NCBI GenBank assembly: GCA_045590935.1
Contig: JAZNSA010000072.1
Span: forward strand, 1-23,335
Direction: 5' to 3'
Source: CAKSHP01 sp045590935
GTDB lineage: Bacteria > Bacillota > Clostridia > UBA1381 > UMGS1253
DNA: 23,335 nt
The notes under the pieces are model-generated. The model did not search any database. It had not been told where the DNA came from and saw only the letters and a program-made list of their open reading frames with translations. The number at the start of each line of letters is the position of its first letter. Within the stretch, counting starts at the first letter, position 1. The translations under genes were made by a program, and so were the position numbers. Positions 14,812-23,029 of this stretch are shown here, piece by piece.

Positions 14812-16189
14812 GCTTCTCCCCCTCAGCACAGCTTATTTTAATTATTCTTTTTGTATTATCATCAACCTTGAATTTACTGCATCTTCTAAGATTGCAAACC
14901 CAAAGTATCTCATCTCCTGAAACGATTATTGGCATACCTTCCCTTTTTCTTTTATCTATCTTGCAATCTATAAACAAGTCCTTTAGCTTCTTTCTTCCTG
15001 CCTCTATTGCTATAATGTCTCCCTCTCTGCGATTTCTGACAATCAGCCTCTTGGCGCCAAGCTTATCATAATCAAAGTATACCAAGCCCTTTTCTTTTTT
15101 AAAATTCCCTTTCTCTTCGATTTCAGCTTGAATACTACACCCACATTCTGAAATCTCAAGCTTCTTGCCGATTTCAAGCTCATATTCATACGAAATTGTT
15201 TTTTCTGCTGTCTTTTTCTCAAATCTCAACTTTCCGTATGATGCAATAGCCTCAAAATCGTTGCATATCGTAACCTTTCCCTTTTTTAGCTTATCAATTC
15301 TCTCAATCGTTTGATAACCTATATCTAAAATACTTCCCCGATCTTTTTTTATAAAGCTTCGCAAAATACGATACCTTACTGCCTTATGAAGTCCTTCAAA
15401 CTCAGAAAGTGAAATATACTCCCCATTTTCATCTTCAAAGATGCAACTCACCTCGCCTTTTTTTGCTTCACTGCATATAAAGTCATTTTCCAAACGCATA
15501 ATCTCCGAGTTTTGAAACGCCGTTTTGCAAAAAGACGGATTAAGCTTTTCTTTTATATATTCAATAAGCTCAAGTCTTATTTTATTTCTCGTGTAATCCG
15601 CTGACAAATTTGTACTGTCCGTTACAAATTCCGCACCATTTTGCTCCAGATAACTAAGTATTTCGCTTTTTTCCATACAAATCAGAGGTCTTACTATTTT
15701 TCCTCTCTTTACGTCTATCCCGCAAAGCCCCTCCAACCCGCTTCCACGAATAAAATTCATCAAAAGCGTTTCAGAATTATCGTTTTTGTTATGTGCCGTT
15801 GCAATTTTATCAAACCCTAAGCTTTCGGAAAGCTCCTCAAAAAATCTATATCTTACCTCTCTTGCCGCAAGCTCAACGCTCTTTTTTTCATCCTTTGCAA
15901 TTTTTAAAACATCAAATTCTCCAATATAGAGCTTAACTCCGAGTCGCTCGCAAAGAGCCTTACAAAAATTTTCATCCCGTTTCGCTTCTTCGCCACGTAT
16001 TTTATGATTCACATGGCAAGCATATATATCAAGTTCAAGCTTTTTTGATAAAATCAAAGCATATAAAAGGCAAACCGAATCTGCGCCGCCCGACAAGCAG
16101 ACAAGCACTTTATCTCCAATGTTAAAAAGCTCATTTTGTCTTGAAAAATCAATAAATTTTTCCTCAAACTTAAATTTTGCATCTTTCAT
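14798..16189 (-). CDS. tilS: tRNA(Ile)-lysidine synthase
   Basis: 463 aa. It attaches lysine to C34 of the CAU-anticodon isoleucine tRNA so that it reads AUA; essential in most bacteria, cytoplasmic. The N-terminal PP-loop ATPase motif SGGADS is at 33-38. The ARRVRY-like helix (AAREVRYRFFEEL), the HNKNDNSETLLMNFIRGSG segment and the C-terminal TilS_C domain (RKKLKDLFIDCKIDKRKREGMPI) are all visible. Full length for Firmicutes. The start ATG follows AGAGG by about 10 nt and comes 14 nt after the dnaB stop. Confidence 0.96.
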   Translation of the reverse strand: MKDAKFKFEEKFIDFSRQNELFNIGDKVLVCLSGGADSVCLLYALILSKKLELDIYACHVNHKIRGEEAKRDENFCKALCERLGVKLYIGEFDVLKIAKDEKKSVELAAREVRYRFFEELSESLGFDKIATAHNKNDNSETLLMNFIRGSGLEGLCGIDVKRGKIVRPLICMEKSEILSYLEQNGAEFVTDSTNLSADYTRNKIRLELIEYIKEKLNPSFCKTAFQNSEIMRLENDFICSEAKKGEVSCIFEDENGEYISLSEFEGLHKAVRYRILRSFIKKDRGSILDIGYQTIERIDKLKKGKVTICNDFEAIASYGKLRFEKKTAEKTISYEYELEIGKKLEISECGCSIQAEIEEKGNFKKEKGLVYFDYDKLGAKRLIVRNRREGDIIAIEAGRKKLKDLFIDCKIDKRKREGMPIIVSGDEILWVCNLRRCSKFKVDDNTKRIIKISCAEGEKHENS

Positions 16190-16203
16190 TTAAAACAAAC
16201 CTC

Positions 16204-17544
16204 TTATTCATCCTCATACTGCTTTTCTAAGTGCATAAACTTCGTATGCGAACCATCCCACCACAGCTTTATCGTTCCCGTTTCGCCGTTTCTATGCTTC
16301 GCTATTATACATTCTGCAATATTTTTATCAGGACTATCAGGATTATAATACTCATCTCTGTATAAGAAAATTACAATATCCGCATCCTGCTCAATTGCTC
16401 CCGATTCACGAAGGTCGGAAAGCATAGGTCTTTTATTTGTTCTTCCCTCCGGACCTCTCGACAACTGCGAAAGAGTTATAATAGGAATATTAAGCTCCTT
16501 AGCAAGAATTTTTAACGACCTCGAAATCTCCGAAACCTCTTGCTGACGATTGCCGTCGCTTCTGCCGCCGCCTTGCATAAGCTGCAAATAGTCGATTACA
16601 ACAAGCCCAAGATTGTATCTCTGCTTTAATCTTCTGCACTTTGCCCTTATTTCGGAAACAGTAACTGCCGACGAATCATCTATAAAAATCGGTGCTTTTT
16701 CAATCTGCGCAAGATTTTCGCCAATTCTTATCCAATCATCCGCATCAAGACTTCCCTCTTTAAGCTTATTGCCGCTAACCATAGCTTCGCCGCATATAAT
16801 TCTATTCGCAAGCTGTTCTCTGCTCATTTCCAAATTGAAAACTGCAGTTGTTACTCCGTTACGAATTGCCGCATTCTGCGCAATATTTAATGCAAAGCTT
16901 GTTTTACCCATTGCAGGGCGAGCCGCAATCAGAATAAGGTCGCTGTTTTGCAAGCCTGAGGTCATTTGGTCTAAATAACCAAAGCCCGTAGGAACGCCCG
17001 AAACCTTTCCCTTTTTCTCAGCCATTTCCTGCATCATATTAAAGCTTGTTCCAAGCACCTCTTTTATATGAATAATTCCTTGAGAATCCTTGTTTTGCAA
17101 AACATCAAAAATAATTTTCTCCGCTTCCTCAACTGCCGCTTCAACGCCGTTAGGTGCATCATATCCCAAATCTGCAATCTTTCCGCCTGCTTCAACCAGC
17201 TTTCTTAAAAGCGATTTTTGAGAAACAATTTCAGCATATTGAGAAATATTTGCCGTAGTCGGAACAGATCCCGCAACGGACGATAAATAATTAATTCCGC
17301 CAATCGCCTCAAGAATTCCATTCTGCTCAAGCAAATCCGCAACAGTTACAATGTCAATAGGTTGATTTGAGTTAAACAACACTTGCATTGATGCAAAAAT
17401 ATTCTTATTGTGTTCAAAATAAAAATCCTGTTCTTTTATTATTTCGCTAACAGCGGCAATGCTGTTCGGGTCAATCAATATTCCGCCGATAACTGCCTGT
17501 TCTGCTTCAACGCTGTACGGTATTGTTCTTCCAACAGCCTCCAT
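16204..17544 (-). CDS. dnaB: Replicative DNA helicase
   Basis: About 446 aa hexameric helicase (called DnaC in Bacillus) that unwinds the fork 5' to 3'. The N-terminal primase-interacting domain starts with PYSVEAEQAVIGGILID. The RecA-like domain has Walker A ARPAMGKTS (209-217), Walker B LVVIDYLQLM (315-324) and the DLRESGAIEQDADIVIFLYRDEYY block. There is no intein. The start is ATG 17542-17544; the GTG directly before it (17547) is an equally spaced alternative after GGGAG. It follows rplI by about 20 nt, the same order as rplI-dnaC in Bacillus. Confidence 0.97.
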   Translation of the reverse strand: MEAVGRTIPYSVEAEQAVIGGILIDPNSIAAVSEIIKEQDFYFEHNKNIFASMQVLFNSNQPIDIVTVADLLEQNGILEAIGGINYLSSVAGSVPTTANISQYAEIVSQKSLLRKLVEAGGKIADLGYDAPNGVEAAVEEAEKIIFDVLQNKDSQGIIHIKEVLGTSFNMMQEMAEKKGKVSGVPTGFGYLDQMTSGLQNSDLILIAARPAMGKTSFALNIAQNAAIRNGVTTAVFNLEMSREQLANRIICGEAMVSGNKLKEGSLDADDWIRIGENLAQIEKAPIFIDDSSAVTVSEIRAKCRRLKQRYNLGLVVIDYLQLMQGGGRSDGNRQQEVSEISRSLKILAKELNIPIITLSQLSRGPEGRTNKRPMLSDLRESGAIEQDADIVIFLYRDEYYNPDSPDKNIAECIIAKHRNGETGTIKLWWDGSHTKFMHLEKQYEDE

Positions 17545-17567
17545 CACACAAATCTCCCTTCAAAGTG

Positions 17568-18017
17568 TTATTCAGCCTCAATAACAACCTTCAATTTTCC
17601 TGAAATTTCAGGGTATACCTTAACATCAACCTCAAGAGTTCCGATGCTTTTAATTCCCCCGTCGGGAACAACAAATTTCTTCTTATCTATAACAATATGA
17701 CACTGCATTTTAAGAGCTTCGGCAATATCTTTATTTGTTATTGAACCAAAAAGCCTGCCGCCTTCTCCTGCTTTTGCGCTAAGCTTAACGCTTAGAGTTG
17801 AAAGCTTTTCCTTTAGTGCAGTTGCTTCCTCAATTTCTTTTCCCTTGTGATATGCCGCAGCTTCCTTTTTTCCCTCAACCGCATTTATATTTGTTTTTGT
17901 TGCTTCAATAGCAAGCTTTTTAGGAAACAAGAAATTTCTTGCATAACCATCCGAAACCTCTTTTATATCTCCCTTTTTTCCCTGACCTTTAACGTCAGCC
18001 TGTAAAATAACCTTCAT
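17568..18017 (-). CDS. rplI: 50S ribosomal protein bL9
   Basis: 149 aa, full length. It has the N-terminal rRNA-binding domain with the bL9 signature (GQGKKGDIKEVSDGYARNFLFPK), a long connecting helix (about 45-75) and the C-terminal domain (GGRLFGSITNKDIAEAL...IKSIGTLEVDVKVYPEISGKL). It binds 23S rRNA near the L1 stalk and helps maintain reading frame. The ATG follows AAAGGA by 10 nt. It lies 58 nt after gdpP and about 20 nt before dnaB. Confidence 0.98.
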   Translation of the reverse strand: MKVILQADVKGQGKKGDIKEVSDGYARNFLFPKKLAIEATKTNINAVEGKKEAAAYHKGKEIEEATALKEKLSTLSVKLSAKAGEGGRLFGSITNKDIAEALKMQCHIVIDKKKFVVPDGGIKSIGTLEVDVKVYPEISGKLKVVIEAE

Positions 18018-18075
18018 TTACAATTCATCCTTTCTCCACCAAGGAACATAATTTTTCTTTGAACATAATCTTTTC

Positions 18076-20112
18076 TTACTTGATTTCTCTTTCAATAAAA
18101 TATTCTTCAACCGCAGCCTCAATCATAGCTGCCGCAGTGTCAATAGTTACCTCGCTAAGCTGAGCTCCCGCAACGGTCATATGCCCGCCGCCGCCGATTT
18201 TCTCTGCAATAACCTGAACATTTATCTTTTCCCATGAACGTGCACAAACATTTATATATCCGTTGCCTACGGTTGCAACAAATGCAGCTTCAACGTTTTC
18301 AATTTTCAAAAGCTCATCCGCCGCCTGTGCCGCAACTAATCCTGAATCCTCGATAATTCTGTCGCACAAAGCCAAAACAACATTATCCTTTATAAACCTT
18401 GCGTTCTTAACTATCTCAGCTCTGTTTGAATAATGAGTCATATCAACTTGGAACATCTTTTTAACATTAATCGGGTCAACGCCGTGTTTTCTCAAAAACG
18501 ATGCCGCATCAAATGTTCTCACACCCGTTTTAAAGGCAAAGTTTTTCGTATCCATACAAATTCCCGCATAAAGAGCCTCCGCCTCTGCCTTTGTCAGCGA
18601 AACTCGGTTATCCATATACTGCAAAAGCTCTGCAACAAGCTCACTTGTTGACGATGCATACGGCTCATGGTAAACAAGCGAACAATTTTCAATAAAGTCT
18701 GTACTACGCCTATGATGGTCAATCAAAACAATTTCTCCCGCATTTTCCATCAATTTCGGATTTTCCAAAAGAATAGGTCTGTGCGCATCAACAACAATCA
18801 AAACCGTATCCTTATTTACAAACTGCTCCGCTTCCTCAGGCGATACAAACATTTCTTCGTAATCGACTTCGCTCCTGAGCCCCTCAATAACCTTGTCAAC
18901 CGACAAATTATGTGCACCGCAAACAATTTTAACCGGCTTGTTCCTGTTTTTTACACCTCTCGCCAAGCCAATCGCCGCTCCAATAGAGTCAAGGTCAGGA
19001 TTTTTGTGCCCCATTATTACAACATTAGCTTTACTTACAATAAGTTGCCTTAAAGCCTCTGCAATAACTCTTGACTTAACTCGCGTGCTCTTCTCATACT
19101 CTTTAGTTTTTCCGCCGTAAAACCTGAATTGCTTTTCATCTTTTACGACCGCCTGGTCTCCGCCTCTGCCAAGCGCCATATTGAGGGCATTTCTTGAGTA
19201 TTCATCATTCGTATTTATGTGCTCTCCGCCGCAGCCTATTGCTATACTCATCGTTGCGGCAGATTTATTTCCAACATTTATCTCTCTCACTCTGTCTAAA
19301 AGCTCGAATTTTTTATCGATAAGAAGCTGCAAATTCTTATGCTCAAAAAAGAGCATATATCTGTCTCTTTCCGTCTTTTTAAGAATTCCGCCAAGTGGCT
19401 TTGCCCACTCATTTACTCGCTGGTCAATCTTAGAAATAAGCCTCGGCTTTGCCCAGTCCTCCATGCCGTTTAACACGTCATCGTAATTATCAATCATAAT
19501 TATTCCGACATCAAGCTTTTCTTCCTGATACTTTTGTTCAAGCTCTTTTTGATACGTTTCGTCCTGCCAATACAATAAAACTAAATATTCTCCATCCTTC
19601 TTCGCATCAGGCTTTATAATACTTCCCATAACCTTATAGCAATGCTCGTTATAATTAATCTCCATTGCAACGTCTTCTGTCATTCTTAAAACGTCGCTCC
19701 ATCTGAGCTGAGGAATTACATCGGAAATATATTTTTCAAACAAAACCTCTCCGCCTACAATTTTTGAAAAACCTTGATTATACCACGAAACCTTTCCGTC
19801 CAAATAAACAACAACCATAGGGAAAGGAAAGTTTACAAGCGATTCCTTTGTTGCGGTATCCATATGTTCGTTAAGCTGGAAAACGTAATCGGAAACATCG
19901 GTTGTTCTCCTACGCTTTTCAAGATATTTTAAAAGAATAAGCACCGCAAATAAAACAGCCTCCGCAACAGCGAGATATTTCAAATTCTTATTAGTGCCCG
20001 AAATTAAATATGTTATAACTGCACATATAAGTATACACCACGTCGCAACAGACGATGCTTGATAAAGTCTATTAATAAACCTTTTATTTTTCGCCCTTAT
20101 ATTACCATTCAT
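18076..20112 (-). CDS. gdpP: GdpP-family cyclic-di-AMP phosphodiesterase
   Basis: 678 aa membrane enzyme that hydrolyses c-di-AMP to pApA, controlling potassium/osmotic balance and beta-lactam tolerance. Order: two TM segments (about 22-38 and 44-62), a PAS-like domain (about 85-185), a degenerate GGDEF domain (about 200-335) in which the signature is replaced by ERDRY (248-252), as usual in this family, then DHH (HKNPDLDS 369-376, VVDAHRP 440-446, IDHHRRS 464-470) and DHHA1 (GGGGHMTVAG from about 640). All DHH metal-site motifs are intact. It starts 5 nt after the yybS stop with the nearest GGGG 13 nt upstream, which points to translational coupling. Confidence 0.96.
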   Translation of the reverse strand: MNGNIRAKNKRFINRLYQASSVATWCILICAVITYLISGTNKNLKYLAVAEAVLFAVLILLKYLEKRRRTTDVSDYVFQLNEHMDTATKESLVNFPFPMVVVYLDGKVSWYNQGFSKIVGGEVLFEKYISDVIPQLRWSDVLRMTEDVAMEINYNEHCYKVMGSIIKPDAKKDGEYLVLLYWQDETYQKELEQKYQEEKLDVGIIMIDNYDDVLNGMEDWAKPRLISKIDQRVNEWAKPLGGILKKTERDRYMLFFEHKNLQLLIDKKFELLDRVREINVGNKSAATMSIAIGCGGEHINTNDEYSRNALNMALGRGGDQAVVKDEKQFRFYGGKTKEYEKSTRVKSRVIAEALRQLIVSKANVVIMGHKNPDLDSIGAAIGLARGVKNRNKPVKIVCGAHNLSVDKVIEGLRSEVDYEEMFVSPEEAEQFVNKDTVLIVVDAHRPILLENPKLMENAGEIVLIDHHRRSTDFIENCSLVYHEPYASSTSELVAELLQYMDNRVSLTKAEAEALYAGICMDTKNFAFKTGVRTFDAASFLRKHGVDPINVKKMFQVDMTHYSNRAEIVKNARFIKDNVVLALCDRIIEDSGLVAAQAADELLKIENVEAAFVATVGNGYINVCARSWEKINVQVIAEKIGGGGHMTVAGAQLSEVTIDTAAAMIEAAVEEYFIEREIK

Positions 20113-20117
20113 ACGAA

Positions 20118-21062
20118 TTACTTCACCCCTTTAAGCTTTCGGAAATCCGCAAAAGCATCAACAACACCAATTATGACCGCCGTAGGCATCAAGAATAACA
20201 TCCCCATAAAAAGCACCAAATACAAAATCGCCTTTTTCCCCTTAGAGCTGAAATTTCCTTTTCGATTTATGTAAAAAACGCCGATACTAAGTGCACAAAC
20301 GCAGAAAAACGCCGCAAAACAAATCCACATTGCAAACGCCGCCGCACCAACTACCTGATTTTTCGCAGTTACATAAACTATAAGCGAAACAATCATCATA
20401 ACAACCGTCGTCTTATCTGCTTTAATTTCAGAAAACTTGCAAATCGCATCGCATACATTGCTTTTAGCAACGCTCATCATTTTCTTAAGCACCGCAATTG
20501 AAATATACACATTGGTTGCAAGAACCATAAGAATTGTTGACGGAACAACTCCCATAAGCGAAAAATCAACCATTTGCGAAATATCGCTATCCGAAACGCC
20601 AACAAGCATCTCCTTCATTTCAGGCTGCATCATCATATTCTTTATGTTATCGCCCATTTGGCTAATCATAAGCTTAATATCCGAGATGCGAAATCCCTCA
20701 ATATTCAAAATCTGAGTTGCTGACAAAAAGATTGCAAAAGCAAGCAGATTTCCCAGAATTCCCGCAGCACAAACGCCAAGCAGTCCTCCTCGCTGCTTGA
20801 TTGCGAGGCACATAAACAGCGCCGCAATATATATCATAGTTCCGCCCGCAGAAATAAATGTAAGCCTTAACATACAATCTGCTAAATAAACAATCAGCGA
20901 CGCTAATACCGCTCTTGCAAAGCTCTCCCTGAGCATAATAAAGCAGAGTGCCCCAGTAGCAAACGCCATTCCGAGTGCCGCAAAGCCTAATATATAAAAC
21001 ACAGCCATCGAAACAATCATAAATCCGCAAGCCAAAAAATATTCCTTTGCTTGATTTTTCAT
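20118..21062 (-). CDS. yybS: YybS-like DUF2232 membrane protein
   Basis: 314 aa with about eight hydrophobic segments, a short cytoplasmic N terminus and a longer polar loop near 130-165 (ISDIKLMISQMGDNIKNMMM). Identified by hydrophobic pattern, size and its place directly before gdpP, as in Bacillus yybS-yybT-rplI-dnaC. Proteins of this family are distantly related to S components of energy-coupling transporters; function is not known. AGAGAGG precedes the ATG by 7 nt. First gene of the unit driven by the promoter at 21130-21159. Confidence 0.85.
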   Translation of the reverse strand: MKNQAKEYFLACGFMIVSMAVFYILGFAALGMAFATGALCFIMLRESFARAVLASLIVYLADCMLRLTFISAGGTMIYIAALFMCLAIKQRGGLLGVCAAGILGNLLAFAIFLSATQILNIEGFRISDIKLMISQMGDNIKNMMMQPEMKEMLVGVSDSDISQMVDFSLMGVVPSTILMVLATNVYISIAVLKKMMSVAKSNVCDAICKFSEIKADKTTVVMMIVSLIVYVTAKNQVVGAAAFAMWICFAAFFCVCALSIGVFYINRKGNFSSKGKKAILYLVLFMGMLFLMPTAVIIGVVDAFADFRKLKGVK

Positions 21063-21129
21063 TAATACACCTCTCTGAAAGTTTGCTAAAAAACTGCAAA
21101 ACCACCAACCTATAACTCTACAATTTTAC

Positions 21130-21159
21130 ATTGTACCACAAATCCTATACAATTGTCAA
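21130..21159 (-). promoter_or_regulatory. SigA-type promoter of the yybS-gdpP-rplI-dnaB unit
   Basis: On the - strand a perfect TTGACA (21154-21159), an 18-nt spacer and TACAAT (21130-21135). Transcription would start near 21123, about 60 nt before yybS. No terminator is visible between the asparaginase stop and this promoter, so readthrough from upstream may add to it. Confidence 0.75.
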
Positions 21160-21200
21160 ATATTTATTGCTTCTATTCACTTTTTACCACATTTGTTTAT

Positions 21201-22190
21201 TTATTTTCTTAATATATCAGCACCAATAGACTTATACATCAGCTTAGTATCAAGCCCATGCGACAAAATTATCCAAAGCTTCATATACATTGCCACATTC
21301 GCCGCAAACGGCAAGGCACAAAGCCCAAGCTTTTCATATTCCCTTGTACTGTCATAAATATTTTTATCTGCATTTCCCAAAAGGTATATATTTATATTGT
21401 TTCTTCTTAATTCTTCGCAAAACTTTTCAAGAGATAAGCTATTAGTGCAAACAGTTCCCGAATGAAAGCTCTCATGCAAAACAGCTTTCGTTTTTTTAGA
21501 AATGTCAGGATATAAGAAGTTTGGATATGGCCTTATAATCTGAATAAAACATTCGTCGTCGCAATTCAAAGCGCCAAAGCCTTCTGCCTCGTCATCAGTT
21601 TCAAAATAGTTTTTGTTTTTAACAAAACAATTTTTGTCAAAATATCCGTAATACTGTCCGCATAAGCTCTCTATCCTATTTGAAAATTCGCTATGCCGCA
21701 AAAGGCGGCTTGCCCTATGAACCTTCGTTTCTTCGCCACTATTTGAGCTCATTACAAAAACGCCCTTACCGCCTTTTTGACAAATAAAGCTTACCGCATA
21801 AAAAAAGTTATCTACGCCATTTTGCCTATCATCTGTTAAAATATAATCGCTTGATACAAAGACAACAGGCTTGCATAAATTACCAAGGGAATACGAAATA
21901 GCCGCCGCCGAATATTGTAGCGTATCCGTTCCATGCGTAATAATTATCCCATCATAGTCTTTTTTGATATTTTCAAAAACGCATTCTGACAAGCAATTGA
22001 TATTTTCTCCGTTCAGATTTTCGCTAAGAACCATATATGGGCACTCTGTTTCAAATAATACATCATAAACCCTTCTTTTTTCATACATATCCAAAAGCAC
22101 ATATTTTCCCGCTTCATCAGGCTTAACATAACCGTCCGCCATAGTCAGACTTCCAATTGTTCCTCCTGTAAATATAACAAGAATTTTCAT
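21201..22190 (-). CDS. L-asparaginase / glutaminase family protein
   Basis: 329 aa. It would hydrolyse asparagine to aspartate and ammonia. No signal peptide, so cytoplasmic. Family motifs are the N-terminal TGGTIGS with nucleophile T11, the second signature HGTDTLQ (86-92) with T88-D89, and K156 in ETKVHRASR, at the expected place for the triad lysine. S56 in VLSENLNGENI lies at the substrate-carboxylate position. The C-terminal half (LLGNADKNIYDSTREYEKLGL) is rather divergent, so a relative with another amide substrate is possible. GGGAG lies 5 nt before the ATG. It follows nth by 19 nt and must share its promoter. Confidence 0.85.
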   Translation of the reverse strand: MKILVIFTGGTIGSLTMADGYVKPDEAGKYVLLDMYEKRRVYDVLFETECPYMVLSENLNGENINCLSECVFENIKKDYDGIIITHGTDTLQYSAAAISYSLGNLCKPVVFVSSDYILTDDRQNGVDNFFYAVSFICQKGGKGVFVMSSNSGEETKVHRASRLLRHSEFSNRIESLCGQYYGYFDKNCFVKNKNYFETDDEAEGFGALNCDDECFIQIIRPYPNFLYPDISKKTKAVLHESFHSGTVCTNSLSLEKFCEELRRNNINIYLLGNADKNIYDSTREYEKLGLCALPFAANVAMYMKLWIILSHGLDTKLMYKSIGADILRK

Positions 22191-22209
22191 ATTTTCTCCC
22201 TTTTACAAT

Positions 22210-22839
22210 TTATTTTAAATTTTTTTTGCACCATTCACCAACAGGGCATAAATCACACTTAGGTACTCTTACGCAAAACTCTCTGCCGAGCATAACAAGC
22301 CTATGGCAAAAATCCGAGCCCTTCTCAGGCGGGATTATTTTTTTTAAATCAAATTCAATCTTTGTCGGGTCTGTATTTAACGTCAGTCCCATTCTTTTGC
22401 TAAGCCTTTTACAATGAGTATCAACAACTATACAAGGTTTCCCAAAAACATCTCCAAGCAAAAGATTTGCAATCTTTCTTCCGACGCCGGGAAGCTTTAT
22501 CAATAAATCAATATCGTCAGGCACTTCTCCGCCAAATTCTTCACAAATCATTTTTGCCGCTCCTATTATGTTTTGAGCTTTATTGTTGTAAAAACCTGTG
22601 GACTTAATATAGCCTATAAGTTCAGTTTTATCGGCTTTTGCAAAATCATAAACAGTTTTGTATCTTTCAAACAGTGCGGGAGCTACTATATTGACCCGCT
22701 TATCTGTACACTGCGTTGCCAGAATTGCAGAAACCATAAGCTCCCACGCATCAACTCTGTAATCAAGCGAGCACTCCGCTTCAGGATAAAATTTTTCAAG
22801 CTGGGAAATAAGATTTTGCGCTCTTTCTCTCTTAGTCAT
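22210..22839 (-). CDS. nth: Endonuclease III (oxidised-pyrimidine DNA glycosylase/AP lyase)
   Basis: 209 aa base-excision repair enzyme. The helix-hairpin-helix LPGVGRKIANLLLG carries the catalytic lysine K122, and VVDTH carries the catalytic D140. The C-terminal [4Fe-4S] loop has four cysteines, C189, C195, C198 and C204. The spacing is C-x5-C-x2-C-x5-C, one residue shorter in the first gap than the usual C-x6-C-x2-C-x5-C. The ATG follows AGGTGG by about 7 nt. First gene of the nth-asparaginase unit, divergent from glyA. Confidence 0.95.
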   Translation of the reverse strand: MTKRERAQNLISQLEKFYPEAECSLDYRVDAWELMVSAILATQCTDKRVNIVAPALFERYKTVYDFAKADKTELIGYIKSTGFYNNKAQNIIGAAKMICEEFGGEVPDDIDLLIKLPGVGRKIANLLLGDVFGKPCIVVDTHCKRLSKRMGLTLNTDPTKIEFDLKKIIPPEKGSDFCHRLVMLGREFCVRVPKCDLCPVGEWCKKNLK

Positions 22840-22859
22840 AAAAACACCACCTATAATTA

Positions 22860-22888
22860 ATTATATATTTTTTCACTCTTAATATCAA
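22860..22888 (-). promoter_or_regulatory. SigA-type promoter of nth
   Basis: On the - strand TTGATA (22883-22888), a 17-nt spacer and a perfect TATAAT (22860-22865). The predicted start near 22853 leaves a leader of only about 14 nt, just enough for the ribosome binding site. Confidence 0.78.
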
Positions 22889-22891
22889 GCT

Positions 22892-22920
22892 TTGAAAAAA
22901 AAATTTTTATCTTTTTTCAA
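22892..22920. repeat. AT-rich inverted repeat between the nth and glyA promoters
   Basis: TTGAAAAAA (22892-22900) and TTTTTTCAA (22912-22920) form a perfect 9-bp inverted repeat with an 11-nt spacer, filling the gap between the two -35 boxes. It could be a regulator site or simply a bent UP-like A/T tract shared by both promoters. Confidence 0.5.
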
Positions 22921-22927
22921 TTAACAC

Positions 22928-22956
22928 TTGAAATCCAATTAAAATAACAGTATAAT
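22928..22956 (+). promoter_or_regulatory. SigA-type promoter of glyA
   Basis: TTGAAA (22928-22933), a 17-nt spacer and a perfect TATAAT (22951-22956). The predicted start is near 22963, giving a leader of about 67 nt. Confidence 0.83.
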
Positions 22957-22962
22957 ATATTT

Positions 22963-23029
22963 GTGGGGGGTTTTGCCTCATCTGTTAAAATTAATAAGAA
23001 TAATTATACATAAAGAGAGGAATGGTCAA
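22963..23029 (+). promoter_or_regulatory. glyA 5' leader with possible CCTC switch
   Basis: The leader opens with a run of six G (22965-22970), followed after TTTTG by CCTC (22976-22979), which can pair back to the G run. The same CCTC is complementary to the GAGG (23017-23020) of the glyA ribosome binding site. The structure is far too short for a glycine or ZTP riboswitch, and any regulatory role is inference. Confidence 0.3.

Noticed and set aside
20698..21108. Alternative - strand frame of 136 codons overlapping yybS
   Set aside because: Same strand but another frame within a clear membrane protein; Cys/Tyr-rich translation and no own start signal.
22957..23029. Glycine or ZTP riboswitch upstream of glyA
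   Set aside because: The leader is only about 67 nt and lacks the conserved cores of either class.
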